Origin: Mucilaginibacter ginsenosidivorax
Lineage (GTDB): Bacteria > Bacteroidota > Bacteroidia > Sphingobacteriales > Sphingobacteriaceae
DNA length: 64,000 nucleotides
Direction: 5' to 3'
Assembly (NCBI RefSeq): GCF_007971525.1
Contig: NZ_CP042437.1
Span: 682,001 to 746,000, forward strand
Shown here: positions 18,001 through 25,514 of the stretch, piece after piece
How the letters are laid out: every line of letters starts with the position of its first letter
Position numbering within the stretch: position 1 is the first letter of the stretch
Notes under the pieces: model-generated
Database searches by the model: none
Told to the model about the DNA's origin: nothing
What the model saw: the letters and a program-made list of their open reading frames with translations, nothing else
Made by a program: the position numbers and the translations under genes

Positions 18001-18264
18001 AACATGGTAAACAACAACAAATACAACCTAATTATTATGGATTTGCAGATGCCGGTAATGGATGGGTTTGAAGCTACGGCTATTATCAAAAAGTTGCATC
18101 CGCATATGCCTATCATTGCCCTAACGGCAGATGCAATGCCGGAAACTTATAACAAGGCGCTTGAAGCTGGCATGAGCGATTACCTTACCAAACCTTTTGC
18201 ACCCGAAGCTTTATTTGAAAAAGCAGCAAAATATTACCACCCGGCAGTTAACGTCAATCAGTAA
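15037..18264 (+). CDS. Membrane-bound multi-PAS hybrid histidine kinase
   Basis: A 1075-residue sensor kinase. The ATG at 15037 is preferred over a TTG two codons earlier. Residues about 15-165 contain roughly six hydrophobic helices. Four PAS/PAC-like units follow (about 185-300, 310-428, 432-560, 570-690), three ending in an IT/DVTE/DITE-type sequence. The HisKA domain has the phospho-acceptor in FLSIMSHEIRTPMNAVIG (about 705); an HATPase domain shows N-box NLVSNAVKF and G-boxes DTGIGIS and GGTGLGLAI; a C-terminal receiver (about 950-1065) has the acceptor Asp in IIMDLQMPVMDGFEA and the Lys in YLTKPF. There is no Hpt domain and no output regulator next to it, so phosphorelay through a separate Hpt protein is inferred. 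The ligand is unknown. Confidence 0.93.
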   Translation: MSLKVKTVLIIQNDETIYRLLLIGLFIASPSLHYLCYYNSYDPIWLRFINSFLCIISLGLSFVTNKTIYTVSTYVTIFSFLIINNYFLLSINGFEHAYLFSSITIFIALTLFCKKGWEFVVICGLNLLAIIAAYINAPQLNISLPVLVVLIIIFTIIAYVSFLVVKAYQYRLKNAVDKMVNLNNNLHSLIGSFNDMVFEFDETRLCLNVWYNELIERSADPKALLGKRLEEALPPDRAKKYIDCLDYVIANRLPMSIEFVSDYGTNQWFRCNMMPIYDRNGNYTGRISAALIDISEQKKNADALKANEALLLEAQAISKTGNWWYDSITAETYWSDNLFSLLEIESIPANISKFHYYISLIHPDDRKNAEAYLSSVHHTTLAQFEHKFITPKGTLKYIKIIRGNLLQADDGSSKRIFGVLQDITEAKLSEKAVKVSQVELMEAQTIAKIGNWKWNLATNLLSWSEELNIIHEVSAPDLLGVKQMSLLLKYVHPNDRHVLKQLLRKPENLKDISQEYRIITPNGNIKYLSVIIGKLMKRDDGSIRKIIGTLQDVTERKQAELDYRQSESKYKLVLETINLAAVTLDKNGNVIFCNKYLTKLLGYSQAEIVGMNWMDNFIPHDLKNFMHNWFKNNAVEAHFINPIICRNGEERVMSWQNTIILDENGDLRETTSIGEDITEQQKARQELIWAKEVAEKASKFKSEFLSIMSHEIRTPMNAVIGTTNLLLSENPRPEQLEYLNTLKFSGENLLAIINDILDYNKIEAGKLELNKSPFNLHQLIHKIKQSFHPRVAEKHLSLDVVIDESIPEMVTGDNMRLSQVLNNLVSNAVKFTHIGGVSIKLEKEMISNTVVTVKFTVTDTGIGISPDSFDIVFDPFMQDKQVINNDYGGTGLGLAITKRLVELHNSTISVTSELGKGTSFIFAIAFNIAPKTIGHQAVTPAVAGLTFSLTGMNILVVDDNKMNLMIATRFLRKWNASADEALNGEIAVNMVNNNKYNLIIMDLQMPVMDGFEATAIIKKLHPHMPIIALTADAMPETYNKALEAGMSDYLTKPFAPEALFEKAAKYYHPAVNVNQ

Positions 18265-18276
18265 ATAAAGAAGCTG

Positions 18277-18804
18277 TTAATTCATCTTTTCCTTAACAGA
18301 TCCGCACTCTTTCATCTGTTCCGGGAAATAAGGATTTTGTATTTTTTTATCTAACGAAAGCCAGTAGCCACCGTTACCGCTATCAGCCATAGGGCAATAA
18401 TCAACATAAATAGCGGCAGTTTTTATTTTACTCCCTTTTACCAGGGCAATTACATCATTACTTAAGGTTAAAAATGCAGCCCGCTGATCTTTGATATCAT
18501 CGGTTGTAACAATTTTCCGGGCCAGGGTAGCCGTTTCCGAGCAGCCTTTAATACCTATAAGTTTATTTTCAAGTGCCGAAGCCGCTGCCTTAATCCGGGC
18601 TACATCCGATTTCAGGAACTGGTCTTTAAGCGCGATATAAGCAGAAAAAACATGGGTCGTATTAGCAGTATCCGCAATTTTTGCATCTACTACTTTTACA
18701 GCGGCGGCATCGGTTTTAGCAAGCTCCCGCTGCTTTGCAGGTTGGCTACATGCCGATATGGCCGCCAGCGTGGCAAGAACAGAAATACGGTTTACAATTT
18801 TCAT
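18277..18804 (-). CDS. DUF3347 lipoprotein
   Basis: A 175-residue lipoprotein: the signal is MKIVNRISVLATLAAISACS, with Cys19 in the lipobox. The mature part fits DUF3347: a helical bundle opening (VFSAYIALKDQFLKSDVARI) and the family end signature VDYCPMADSGNGGYWLSLDKKIQNPYFPEQMKECGSV. DUF3347 domains often accompany copper/silver efflux proteins in Bacteroidota, but the neighbour here is a MacB-like permease, 8 bp upstream on the same strand, so a joint role in envelope transport is an inference only. Confidence 0.85.
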   Translation of the reverse strand: MKIVNRISVLATLAAISACSQPAKQRELAKTDAAAVKVVDAKIADTANTTHVFSAYIALKDQFLKSDVARIKAAASALENKLIGIKGCSETATLARKIVTTDDIKDQRAAFLTLSNDVIALVKGSKIKTAAIYVDYCPMADSGNGGYWLSLDKKIQNPYFPEQMKECGSVKEKMN

Positions 18805-18812
18805 TTATTAAG

Positions 18813-20060
18813 TTAGTTAGTCCGTATCGCTTCCACAGGGTCAAGGATAGATGCAAAATAGGCCGGAATAATCCCGGATAAAACACCGGTTATCAACGAG
18901 AAGCTTAACCCAGTTATAATATTTGAAGCCCCTAGTACCACCTGCACATCAAATACAGCTTTAATACCAAATGTTAAAAAATACACAAATAACAGGCCTA
19001 TTAACCCTCCCATGAGGCAAAGCGATACAGATTCAATTAAAAACTGTAATAATATGAAATAGTTTTTAGCACCCAGCGATTTTTGAATGCCTATAATATT
19101 GGTACGCTCTTTTACCGATACAAACATAATGTTAGCTATACCAAAACCACCAACCAGCATTGAAAACAAACCTATTATGGCCCCCCCGGTATTTAAAACT
19201 TTAAAAACGCTATCTAACTGCTGGGTTAACATGGTTGTGCGGTTAAGCGCAAAGTTGTCTTCAACCCCAGGCCTTAAACTCCTTATTGAACGCATCAGGC
19301 CCCTGATCTCGCTTTCAACATCATCAGTGGGGATACCATCCTTACCGCGCACAATAATTGACGGGTGATAATTTTCGGCCTGGATATCTATCAGGTTATG
19401 AGCAAAGTTTAACGGCAAAAGCACCTCCTTATCAGTTGATATGCCCAGCATATCTTTTCCCTGTTTTGAAAATACGCCAACAACCGTAACATAACGCCCC
19501 ATTACTTTTATCTGCTTACCTACTGCATCGCCTGCCGGGAAAAGATTTTGGGCTATATCAAATCCAATATCGGTTATGGGCGCGCCGGTTTTTGATTCCA
19601 TATCGGTAAAATACCTGCCTTCGGCAAAATCAAAATTCCAGGTTTTATTATGATCTTGTGACGCTGCATCTATTTGCGCCCCATCAACCGTATTGCTTTT
19701 ATATTTAATGGTGCGGTTATCAATGCTAATTTCGTAAGATAATGCCTTGGCGGTTTGGCTACGGCGGGATAGTTCATTAAAATCCTTAAGTTTTGCAACC
19801 GGCCTTTGCAGGTATTTCCACCATGGAAAATCGCTACCTCCTACCCATGGCCATTTTTCAACATAAATACTATTGTTGCCCAGCTTATTAACGCTGCTTT
19901 GCAGGTTATTTCGCAGGGTATCAACAGCCGAAAATACAGCTATAATGGTAAAAATGCCTATGGTTACCCCTAATAACGAAAGCGTTGTGCGGGTTTTGTT
20001 TTGTTTTAGCGCATCAAAAGCAAACAAAAAGCTTTCCCCGAAAAGTTTTAAAAACAGCAT
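18813..20060 (-). CDS. MacB/FtsX-family ABC transporter permease
   Basis: A 415-residue inner-membrane permease. Features of the MacB-type fold: first transmembrane helix near residues 17-45 (NKTRTTLSLLGVTIGIFTIIAVFSAVDTL), a large periplasmic domain (about 50-290) with MacB core motifs such as FAEGRYFTDMES and GKQIKVMGRYVTVVGVF, then the C-terminal FtsX domain with three helices (IIGLFSMLVGGFGIANIMFVSVKERTNIIGIQKSLGA) and the ending ILDPVEAIRTN. These systems use ATP in the cytoplasm to drive work in the periplasm, such as lipoprotein or drug export. No ATPase gene is adjacent. It precedes the DUF3347 lipoprotein by 8 bp. Confidence 0.93.
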   Translation of the reverse strand: MLFLKLFGESFLFAFDALKQNKTRTTLSLLGVTIGIFTIIAVFSAVDTLRNNLQSSVNKLGNNSIYVEKWPWVGGSDFPWWKYLQRPVAKLKDFNELSRRSQTAKALSYEISIDNRTIKYKSNTVDGAQIDAASQDHNKTWNFDFAEGRYFTDMESKTGAPITDIGFDIAQNLFPAGDAVGKQIKVMGRYVTVVGVFSKQGKDMLGISTDKEVLLPLNFAHNLIDIQAENYHPSIIVRGKDGIPTDDVESEIRGLMRSIRSLRPGVEDNFALNRTTMLTQQLDSVFKVLNTGGAIIGLFSMLVGGFGIANIMFVSVKERTNIIGIQKSLGAKNYFILLQFLIESVSLCLMGGLIGLLFVYFLTFGIKAVFDVQVVLGASNIITGLSFSLITGVLSGIIPAYFASILDPVEAIRTN

Positions 20061-20264
20061 ATAAACTTATTTTGGTTTCAATGGTTAACCTTACTGCATT
20101 TGTACCGTAGCAAAAACCAAAAAGCACAGATTTTACCCGGTTGAATGTTTTTGATTTTTAGACGGTATTGCTGCGTTTAAGTTACAGCATTTTAATATTA
20201 AACTTAAAGGTTTATAAAATAACAAGACCCTTAAAAAAATCCGTGAATTTAACAAAAAAATTCA

Positions 20265-20272
20265 TACATTTG
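20265..20272 (+). promoter_or_regulatory. Bacteroidota -7 element of queA
   Basis: TACATTTG, an exact TAnnTTTG match, ends 26 bp upstream of the queA ATG. The upstream -33 region is A-rich without a clear TTTG. Confidence 0.6.
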
Positions 20273-20298
20273 CGCCCTGAAAATTCATATACACAAAC

Positions 20299-21348
20299 AT
20301 GAAATTATCTCAATTTAAATTCAATTTACCAGAGTCGTTAATTGCACACAATCCATCAGCTACCCGCGACGAAGCCCGTTTAATGGTATTACACAAGGAT
20401 TCTGGCAAAATTGAGCATAAAATATTTAAAGACGTACTTGACTATTTTGATGATAAGGATGTCATGATCCTTAACAATACTAAAGTATTCCCTGCCCGTT
20501 TGTATGGAAATAAAGAAAAAACAGGCGCTACTATTGAAGTTTTTTTATTACGCGAATTAAACAAAGAACTACGCTTATGGGATGTTCTTGTTGACCCGGC
20601 CCGCAAAATACGTGTAGGCAATAAATTATATTTTGGCGATGATGATTTGTTGATTGCCGAAGTTGTTGACAATACCACCTCACGTGGCCGTACCATTCGC
20701 TTTTTGTTTGATGGTACCGACGAGGAATTCCGCCGTAATGTGGAGATCCTGGGCGAAACACCGCTGCCAAAATACATTAAGCGTAAAGCTACTGCCGAAG
20801 ATAAAGAACGTTACCAAACTATTTTTGCCAAACACGAAGGCGCTGTTGCAGCCCCTACTGCCGGTTTGCATTTTAGCCGCGAGTTAATGAAACGCCTCGA
20901 ACTAAAAGGTGTTGATTTTGCCGAGGTTACGCTGCATGTAGGTTTAGGAACTTTCCGCCCGGTTGAGGTTGAGGATTTAACCAAACACAAAATGGATTCG
21001 GAGCAGTTTATTATCGAGCAAAAACAAGCCGATATTGTAAACCGCGGTATTGAGCGCAAGGCACGTATATGCGCTGTTGGTACCACCTCTATGCGTGCCA
21101 TCGAATCGGCAGTATCTGCGGGTAAAACATTGAAAGCTGCCAACGATTGGACCAGCAAATTCATTTTTCCTCCGTACGATTTTAGCATCGCAAACTCCAT
21201 GATCACCAACTTCCACACACCAGAATCAACCCTGTTGATGATGGTATCGGCATTTGGCGGTTACGAGCACGTGATGAACGCTTATGAAGTTGCCGTTAAA
21301 GAAAAATATCGCTTCTACAGTTATGGCGATGCCATGCTGATTATATAA
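20299..21348 (+). CDS. queA: tRNA preQ1(34) S-adenosylmethionine ribosyltransferase-isomerase
   Basis: A 349-residue enzyme transferring and isomerising the ribose of S-adenosylmethionine onto preQ1 at tRNA position 34, making epoxyqueuosine. It has the full family length. Recognisable blocks: [25 protein letters not shown] at the N-terminus, [66 protein letters not shown] and [20 protein letters not shown]. It is cytoplasmic. It has its own promoter element and terminator; the next gene, ispD, is separated by a word-cluster pair. Confidence 0.98.
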   Translation: MKLSQFKFNLPESLIAHNPSATRDEARLMVLHKDSGKIEHKIFKDVLDYFDDKDVMILNNTKVFPARLYGNKEKTGATIEVFLLRELNKELRLWDVLVDPARKIRVGNKLYFGDDDLLIAEVVDNTTSRGRTIRFLFDGTDEEFRRNVEILGETPLPKYIKRKATAEDKERYQTIFAKHEGAVAAPTAGLHFSRELMKRLELKGVDFAEVTLHVGLGTFRPVEVEDLTKHKMDSEQFIIEQKQADIVNRGIERKARICAVGTTSMRAIESAVSAGKTLKAANDWTSKFIFPPYDFSIANSMITNFHTPESTLLMMVSAFGGYEHVMNAYEVAVKEKYRFYSYGDAMLII

Positions 21349-21352
21349 GTTT

Positions 21353-21530
21353 AGATCTGAGATTTTAGATATGAGATATGGGACTAAAGCTCATATCTCA
21401 TTTTTTTTGTTTTAGATTTGATAATAAAAATTCATGTCGCCCTGAACTTGCTTCAGAGCCCCACATCCTAAGCATGCACCGATGACCGAAGCTAATCTCA
21501 AATCTCATATCTCAAATCTCAAATCTAAGC
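21353..21530. repeat. TCTCAAA/TTTGAGA word clusters around the queA terminator, entering ispD
   Basis: The left side (21353-21381) uses words like AGATCTGAGATTT and AGATATGAGATAT. The right side (21495-21530) is a degenerate 7-bp tandem of AATCTCA and TATCTCA in the opposite sense, and it forms codons 5-16 of ispD. Between them lie the terminator and a short stretch at 21433-21462 resembling GTCGCCCTGAACTTG-type interspersed repeats. Confidence 0.8.
21372..21408 (+). terminator. queA intrinsic terminator
   Basis: TGAGATATGGG (21372-21382) pairs with CTCATATCTCA (21390-21400) with one mismatch, followed by eight T. The stem itself is made of the local repeat words. Confidence 0.85.
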
Positions 21531-22204
21531 ATGTTATTATAGTAGCCGGCGGCTCGGGTACCCGTATGCAGGCGGCGGTGCCAAAACAATTTCTTTTGAT
21601 TAACGGCCTGCCTGTATTAATGCATACCATGCTGGCATTTCACAATTCCGGCGTTAATCTCGATATCGTACTTGTGCTTCATCCAGATTTTCATGAATAC
21701 TGGCATCAGCTGTGCAAAAAACATAGTTTCAGCATCCCTCACCTGCTGGTTGCCGGTGGCGAAACCCGCTTTCATTCGGTAAAAAATGGTTTGAATAGTA
21801 TTCATGGTGATGAGCAGACTTTAATAGCCGTGCATGACGCCGTTCGGCCGCTTACCAGCGCCTTTGTTATCCAAACATCATACAATCACGCCGGCGAACA
21901 CGGTAACGCGGTAACCGCCGTTAAAAGCCGCGATTCGGTAAGGCGTGGTACTACCGATAAATCGGTAAGTTTATTACGGGATGAAATTTACCTGGTACAA
22001 ACGCCTCAAACCTTTAAAGCCGGTTTATTAAGAAAAGCTTATGAACAGGCCTTCAGCCCTAATTTTACTGATGATGCCAGCGTTGTTGAGCAAACCGGTA
22101 TTGATATCCAACTTACCGAAGGTAGTCATGAAAACATCAAAATTACTTTTCCTGAAGACATAGCGATTGCAGAATTACTTTTACGCAAAAAAGCCACCGT
22201 ATAG
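21482..22204 (+). CDS. ispD: 2-C-methyl-D-erythritol 4-phosphate cytidylyltransferase
   Basis: A 240-residue cytidylyltransferase of the MEP isoprenoid pathway (CTP plus MEP gives CDP-ME), cytoplasmic. Motifs: VIIVAGGSGTRMQAAVPKQF (about 19-38), LVLHPDF, VAGGETRFHSVKNGL, VHDAVRPLTS, and LVQTPQTFKAGLL with DDASVVEQTG. The catalytic core starts at about residue 18. The first 17 residues (beginning MTEANLKSHISNLKS) are largely encoded by the TCTCAAA word repeat and are absent from typical IspD; no other in-frame ATG lies close to the core, so the repeat seems to provide the start. The stop codon lies inside a terminator. Confidence 0.96.
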   Translation: MTEANLKSHISNLKSKHVIIVAGGSGTRMQAAVPKQFLLINGLPVLMHTMLAFHNSGVNLDIVLVLHPDFHEYWHQLCKKHSFSIPHLLVAGGETRFHSVKNGLNSIHGDEQTLIAVHDAVRPLTSAFVIQTSYNHAGEHGNAVTAVKSRDSVRRGTTDKSVSLLRDEIYLVQTPQTFKAGLLRKAYEQAFSPNFTDDASVVEQTGIDIQLTEGSHENIKITFPEDIAIAELLLRKKATV

Positions 22205-22219
22205 TCCGGTGGCTTTTTA
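22187..22219 (+). terminator. ispD terminator overlapping its stop codon
   Basis: AAAAAGCCACCG, loop TATAGT, CGGTGGCTTTTT. The stem begins within the last codons of ispD and is followed by a T-run. Confidence 0.92.
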
Positions 22220-22233
22220 TTTATGCAGGTTAA

Positions 22234-22380
22234 TTAGGCCCGCCTGATTACGCCTAATAGTAAAGCGATAATGGCTATTACCAAAAGTATGTGAATTAAA
22301 TTTCCTGCATGTCCGAAGAAAAAGCCGAATAGCCATCCTAATACCAGGATAACCGCGATAATGTACAATAAGCCTCTCAT
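22234..22380 (-). CDS. Small membrane protein of the lmo0937/DUF5670 type
   Basis: A 48-residue gene: ATG complement at 22378-22380 and TAA complement at 22234-22236. The protein starts MRGLLYIIAVILVLGWLFGF, continues FFGHAGNLIHILLVIAIIAL and ends LLGVIRRA: two hydrophobic helices joined by a short Gly/His/Asn loop. This is the pattern of the lmo0937 family of tiny stress-associated membrane proteins common in Bacteroidota. It stands alone between the ispD terminator and the DUF2795 gene. Confidence 0.8.
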   Translation of the reverse strand: MRGLLYIIAVILVLGWLFGFFFGHAGNLIHILLVIAIIALLLGVIRRA

Positions 22381-22452
22381 TTTTGTATGTTTTTTAAAGT
22401 GATAAATGTGTTAAGCTTATTACTAAAATCATTCCAAAAATGCAGTCTAAAT

Positions 22453-22480
22453 AAAAAAGCCCCTGAAATGAGGCTTTTTT
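22453..22480 (-). terminator. Terminator after the DUF2795 gene
   Basis: AAAAAAGCC and GGCTTTTTT flank a 10-nt loop (22453-22461 with 22472-22480). The A-run on the plus strand gives the T-run for minus-strand transcription. Confidence 0.8.
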
Positions 22481-22487
22481 ATGCTGA

Positions 22488-22709
22488 TTAGTATTCGTCT
22501 TCGTTAAAAAAGAAATCATCTTTGGTCGGGTAATCCGGCCATATCTCTTCTATATTTTCGTACGGTTCACCATCATCTTCCAATGCCTGCAGGTTTTCAA
22601 TCACCTCAACAGGAGCTCCGGAACGGATAGCATAATCAATTAATTCATCTTTTGTTGCGGGCCATGGGGCATCTTCAAGATGCGATGCAAGTTCAAGTGT
22701 CCAATACAT
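22488..22709 (-). CDS. DUF2795 family small acidic protein
   Basis: A 73-residue acidic protein starting MYWTLELASHLEDAPWPATK and continuing DELIDYAIRSGAPVEVIENL, which matches DUF2795 (a small helical domain with a HLEDAPWPATKDELIDYA-type core). The C-terminal third is rich in Asp, Glu and aromatic residues (EIWPDYPTKDDFFFNEDEY). Family function is unknown. A terminator follows directly, so it is probably monocistronic. Confidence 0.88.
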   Translation of the reverse strand: MYWTLELASHLEDAPWPATKDELIDYAIRSGAPVEVIENLQALEDDGEPYENIEEIWPDYPTKDDFFFNEDEY

Positions 22710-22801
22710 ATTTCTCTATATTTTATAATTTATCAGTAAATTAACTTTTTCGCAAAACTATAATATTTTTAAGTGGAATATCAATATTTTTTTTCACATT
22801 A

Positions 22802-23350
22802 TCAAATTCTCGGTATCCATTGATTTTCAGGCACTTTATTATCATATCCAATTTTACGGGCCAATGTGAACAGGTAATCGCTCAACCGGTTCAGGTAAAT
22901 ATTCACTTTTTCGTCTACGGTACTCCCGGTGGCCAGTTCAACGGTTATCCGCTCGGCGCGCCTGCATATACATCTTGCAATATGGCAAAACGAAATGGCA
23001 TTACTGCCACCAGGTAAAATAAAATGACGCAGCTGGGGCAATTGCTCATTCATGCTGTCCATTTCTTGCTCAAGCAGTTCCACATCTTCCATATGCAAAT
23101 CAGGTATCACCATTTTTGACTTTTCGGGGTCTGCCGCCAAAGAGGAGCCTATAGTAAACAACCTGTCCTGTATCTGCTTCAATATGTCCTTATCATGTTC
23201 AGCAATATCCTGATCGCGAATAAGGCCTATGTACGAGTTTAGCTCATCAACAGTTCCATAGCTTTCAATCCGCAGGTGGTATTTAGCTACCCGGGTACCG
23301 CCTATCAATGATGTAAACCCTTTATCTCCTGTTTTAGTATATATTTTCAT
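22802..23350 (-). CDS. PduO-type cob(I)alamin adenosyltransferase
   Basis: A 182-residue enzyme of the PduO/ATR family that transfers adenosyl from ATP to cob(I)alamin, making coenzyme B12. Diagnostic motifs: MKIYTKTGDKGFTSLIGGTR with the nucleotide-binding TGDxG loop, the Ser/Asp helix ESYGTVDELNSYIG, and the arginine-rich ARCICRRAERITVELA (about 125-140). It is a full-length, five-helix-bundle protein. It could supply cofactor to B12 enzymes elsewhere in the genome; the radical SAM protein at 55.8 kb would bind a cobalamin but not necessarily the adenosyl form. It is monocistronic and divergent from the chitinase-like gene. Confidence 0.94.
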   Translation of the reverse strand: MKIYTKTGDKGFTSLIGGTRVAKYHLRIESYGTVDELNSYIGLIRDQDIAEHDKDILKQIQDRLFTIGSSLAADPEKSKMVIPDLHMEDVELLEQEMDSMNEQLPQLRHFILPGGSNAISFCHIARCICRRAERITVELATGSTVDEKVNIYLNRLSDYLFTLARKIGYDNKVPENQWIPRI

Positions 23351-23523
23351 GAATTCTTTTTGTACTCATTTCGGCCTAAGTGAATATATCACTTTTACCA
23401 GAAACAAATAGCGCAATTCCAACATTATAACACAACACTTTTGCGCAATTTTTACATATAAAATGCTTTTATAAAATGATAGCATTAAACTTGCACCTAT
23501 AATATAGTCAAAACCGTTATTTA

Positions 23524-24549
23524 ATGAAAGTCATGAAATCGATCATATTATCATCTAAGCTATTGTTCCTTGCTGCCAGCACACTGGTTATATCATCTGT
23601 TAGCTGCGGCGGCAGTACCGGGGATAAAAAAACTCAGGATACTACCGCAATAACTGCAACTGCGCCTAAGGCATCCATCAGCAGCATACTTACCGAAAAG
23701 CAGTTTAATGATCTTTTTCCGCAGCGCGATAAATTTTATACCTACGCCGCTTTTATTAAAGCGGCAAATGAATTAGGGCAGGTTAAAGTAAAAATATCCC
23801 GCCGTGCGGTGTCTGTTTATCAATTTATACGCACCAACAAAAAAAACGGTAAAGATTCTGTGGCACGCCAGGACGCCGATTGGAATGAAGAATGGGCCAA
23901 AAAGAAACCCGACAGCGTGTTTACTGTTGACTATGGCGACTTTTGCACTGCCTCGGCAGCCGATGTCAACAAAAAAGAACTGGCAGCTTTTTTTGCACAA
24001 ATAGCCCACGAAACCCGGCACGGCATGAACGGTAGCTATACCGACGGATTAATGCTGATACATGAAGACAACACATCAAATGTGTATGTATCCGACAGCG
24101 ACGAATATCCCGCCGTTAAAGGCAAAAAATATTATGGCCGTGGTCCTATGCAATTAAGTTATAACGGAAACTACGGTTTTGCTTCGAACATTATTTTTGG
24201 CAACTCAAAAATCTTGCTCAACACCCCCGAACTGGTAGAACAAGATGCGGTGATAGCTTTTAAAGCTGCCATATATTTTTGGATGACACCCGAAACCCAT
24301 AAGCCATCGGCCCATGATGTTATGACCGGCAAATGGCAACCAACCGCTAATGATAAGGCAAATGGCCGTACTACTCCCGGCTTTGGCATGACTATCAATA
24401 TTGTTAACGGCGATGTGGAATGTGGCAAAGGCGATAACTTCGGAATGACAGATCGTATTGGTTTTTACCAGTTCTTTTTAAAGAAGCTCGGCATCACCGA
24501 TGTAAATTGCGCCTGTTCATGCGCTACAATGAAGCCATATAAATATTAA
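23524..24549 (+). CDS. GH19 chitinase-like lipoprotein
   Basis: A 341-residue protein. The signal ends at a lipobox ISSVSCGG (Cys about 28), so it is predicted to be a membrane-anchored lipoprotein. From about residue 60 it matches glycoside hydrolase family 19: LTEKQFNDLFPQR, YTYAAFIKAA, then FFAQIAHETRHG with the probable general acid Glu (about 163), the second candidate Glu in LIHEDN (about 180), YYGRGPMQLSYNGNYG, FKAAIYFWMTPETHKPSAHD and GFGMTINIVNGDVECG. GH19 enzymes cleave chitin or related amino sugar polymers by inversion. A lipid anchor suggests cell-surface chitin attack. It could also act on peptidoglycan-like substrates. The next gene lies 82 bp downstream. Confidence 0.9.
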   Translation: MKVMKSIILSSKLLFLAASTLVISSVSCGGSTGDKKTQDTTAITATAPKASISSILTEKQFNDLFPQRDKFYTYAAFIKAANELGQVKVKISRRAVSVYQFIRTNKKNGKDSVARQDADWNEEWAKKKPDSVFTVDYGDFCTASAADVNKKELAAFFAQIAHETRHGMNGSYTDGLMLIHEDNTSNVYVSDSDEYPAVKGKKYYGRGPMQLSYNGNYGFASNIIFGNSKILLNTPELVEQDAVIAFKAAIYFWMTPETHKPSAHDVMTGKWQPTANDKANGRTTPGFGMTINIVNGDVECGKGDNFGMTDRIGFYQFFLKKLGITDVNCACSCATMKPYKY

Positions 24550-24631
24550 AGCAACCACTAACTACTTTTCAGCATACAGCAACCGCAATAAACTTAGCTA
24601 TCATATAGCTTCATAATCTTATATTTAGGTT

Positions 24632-25420
24632 ATGAAAAAACTTACTTTATTTTTCTGGCTGATGGTGACTGTTCATTGTGGTTTTGCTCAAAACAACGCC
24701 AAACCGGCTAAAGGAACAACATTACCAGACATAGCGACTATTAAAGCAAATCTTGACCAGCAATTTACTAGCCGGGACTTTGCCAAATTGTGGACAAAAA
24801 CTACAAACGACTGCATTTATGGCTTTATAGGCGATCAATACCAACGTATACGTGTTAAATTTATATCGGTTAAAAAGATGCCGGGGACTAACATTTATAC
24901 TGTAGCAGGTAAATCGATGGTTAAAACCAATATTTGTGACTTTAAAGGAACCATAGCTATAATCAATGTATCTAAACTTGAAAATATCTCCTACGGAGTC
25001 GATGACAGATATAAAAACAAAGGCATAAAAGGCCAGTTTGTAATAAAAGGAAATTACATTTTTGCAGAAACCAAAGGACAACCTCACTCCGGTATATTTG
25101 AAGGAAACTTTAAAACGTCTTTCTATTTGGATAGGAGTAACAATATTATTTACGATGATATTGATTTAGATGCCGACGGCTATACCAATAATGAGTTTAC
25201 GGGAAACTGGAAAATGTACAATAGTAACTTTATACAACGATGCAACTGGGGCGACTTTCGGGTACCAAATTGTGGCGATTTAGATATAGGGGCGGGCGAA
25301 TTTAGCCCCAACAATAAATACTTGAAATATGGATGGCAATCTGTAAGGGATGCTTATGTTGGGAACAAACCGAATTCAAAGATGGCTTTAAAGACAGAAA
25401 AGGGCGAATGGTGGAAGTAA
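24632..25420 (+). CDS. Secreted protein, unknown
   Basis: A 262-residue exported protein with signal peptide MKKLTLFFWLMVTVHCGFAQ. The mature part is predicted beta-rich: YQRIRVKFISVKKMPGTNIYTVAGKS, CDFKGTIAIINVSKLENI, GQFVIKGNYIFAE, GIFEGNFKTSFYLD and FTGNWKMYNSN. These repeated GxFxGxFK-like strands look like a small antiparallel barrel or sheet of the sort used in secreted binding proteins. Five cysteines are present in the mature sequence. I do not recognise the family. It follows the GH19 gene on the same strand by 82 bp, so a shared transcript is possible. Confidence 0.7.
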   Translation: MKKLTLFFWLMVTVHCGFAQNNAKPAKGTTLPDIATIKANLDQQFTSRDFAKLWTKTTNDCIYGFIGDQYQRIRVKFISVKKMPGTNIYTVAGKSMVKTNICDFKGTIAIINVSKLENISYGVDDRYKNKGIKGQFVIKGNYIFAETKGQPHSGIFEGNFKTSFYLDRSNNIIYDDIDLDADGYTNNEFTGNWKMYNSNFIQRCNWGDFRVPNCGDLDIGAGEFSPNNKYLKYGWQSVRDAYVGNKPNSKMALKTEKGEWWK

Positions 25421-25514
25421 CCTACTGTTATGTTAATCCTGAAACAATGAAAGGCCTTAGTTCAAAGCCCAAAAGTCAACTCATGACTCAAGACTCAGAA
25501 CTTTTGACTCAACC

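Noticed and set aside
22802..23523. Cobalamin riboswitch near the adenosyltransferase gene
   Set aside because: The 173-bp upstream region is short and AT-rich with no B12-box-like sequence.
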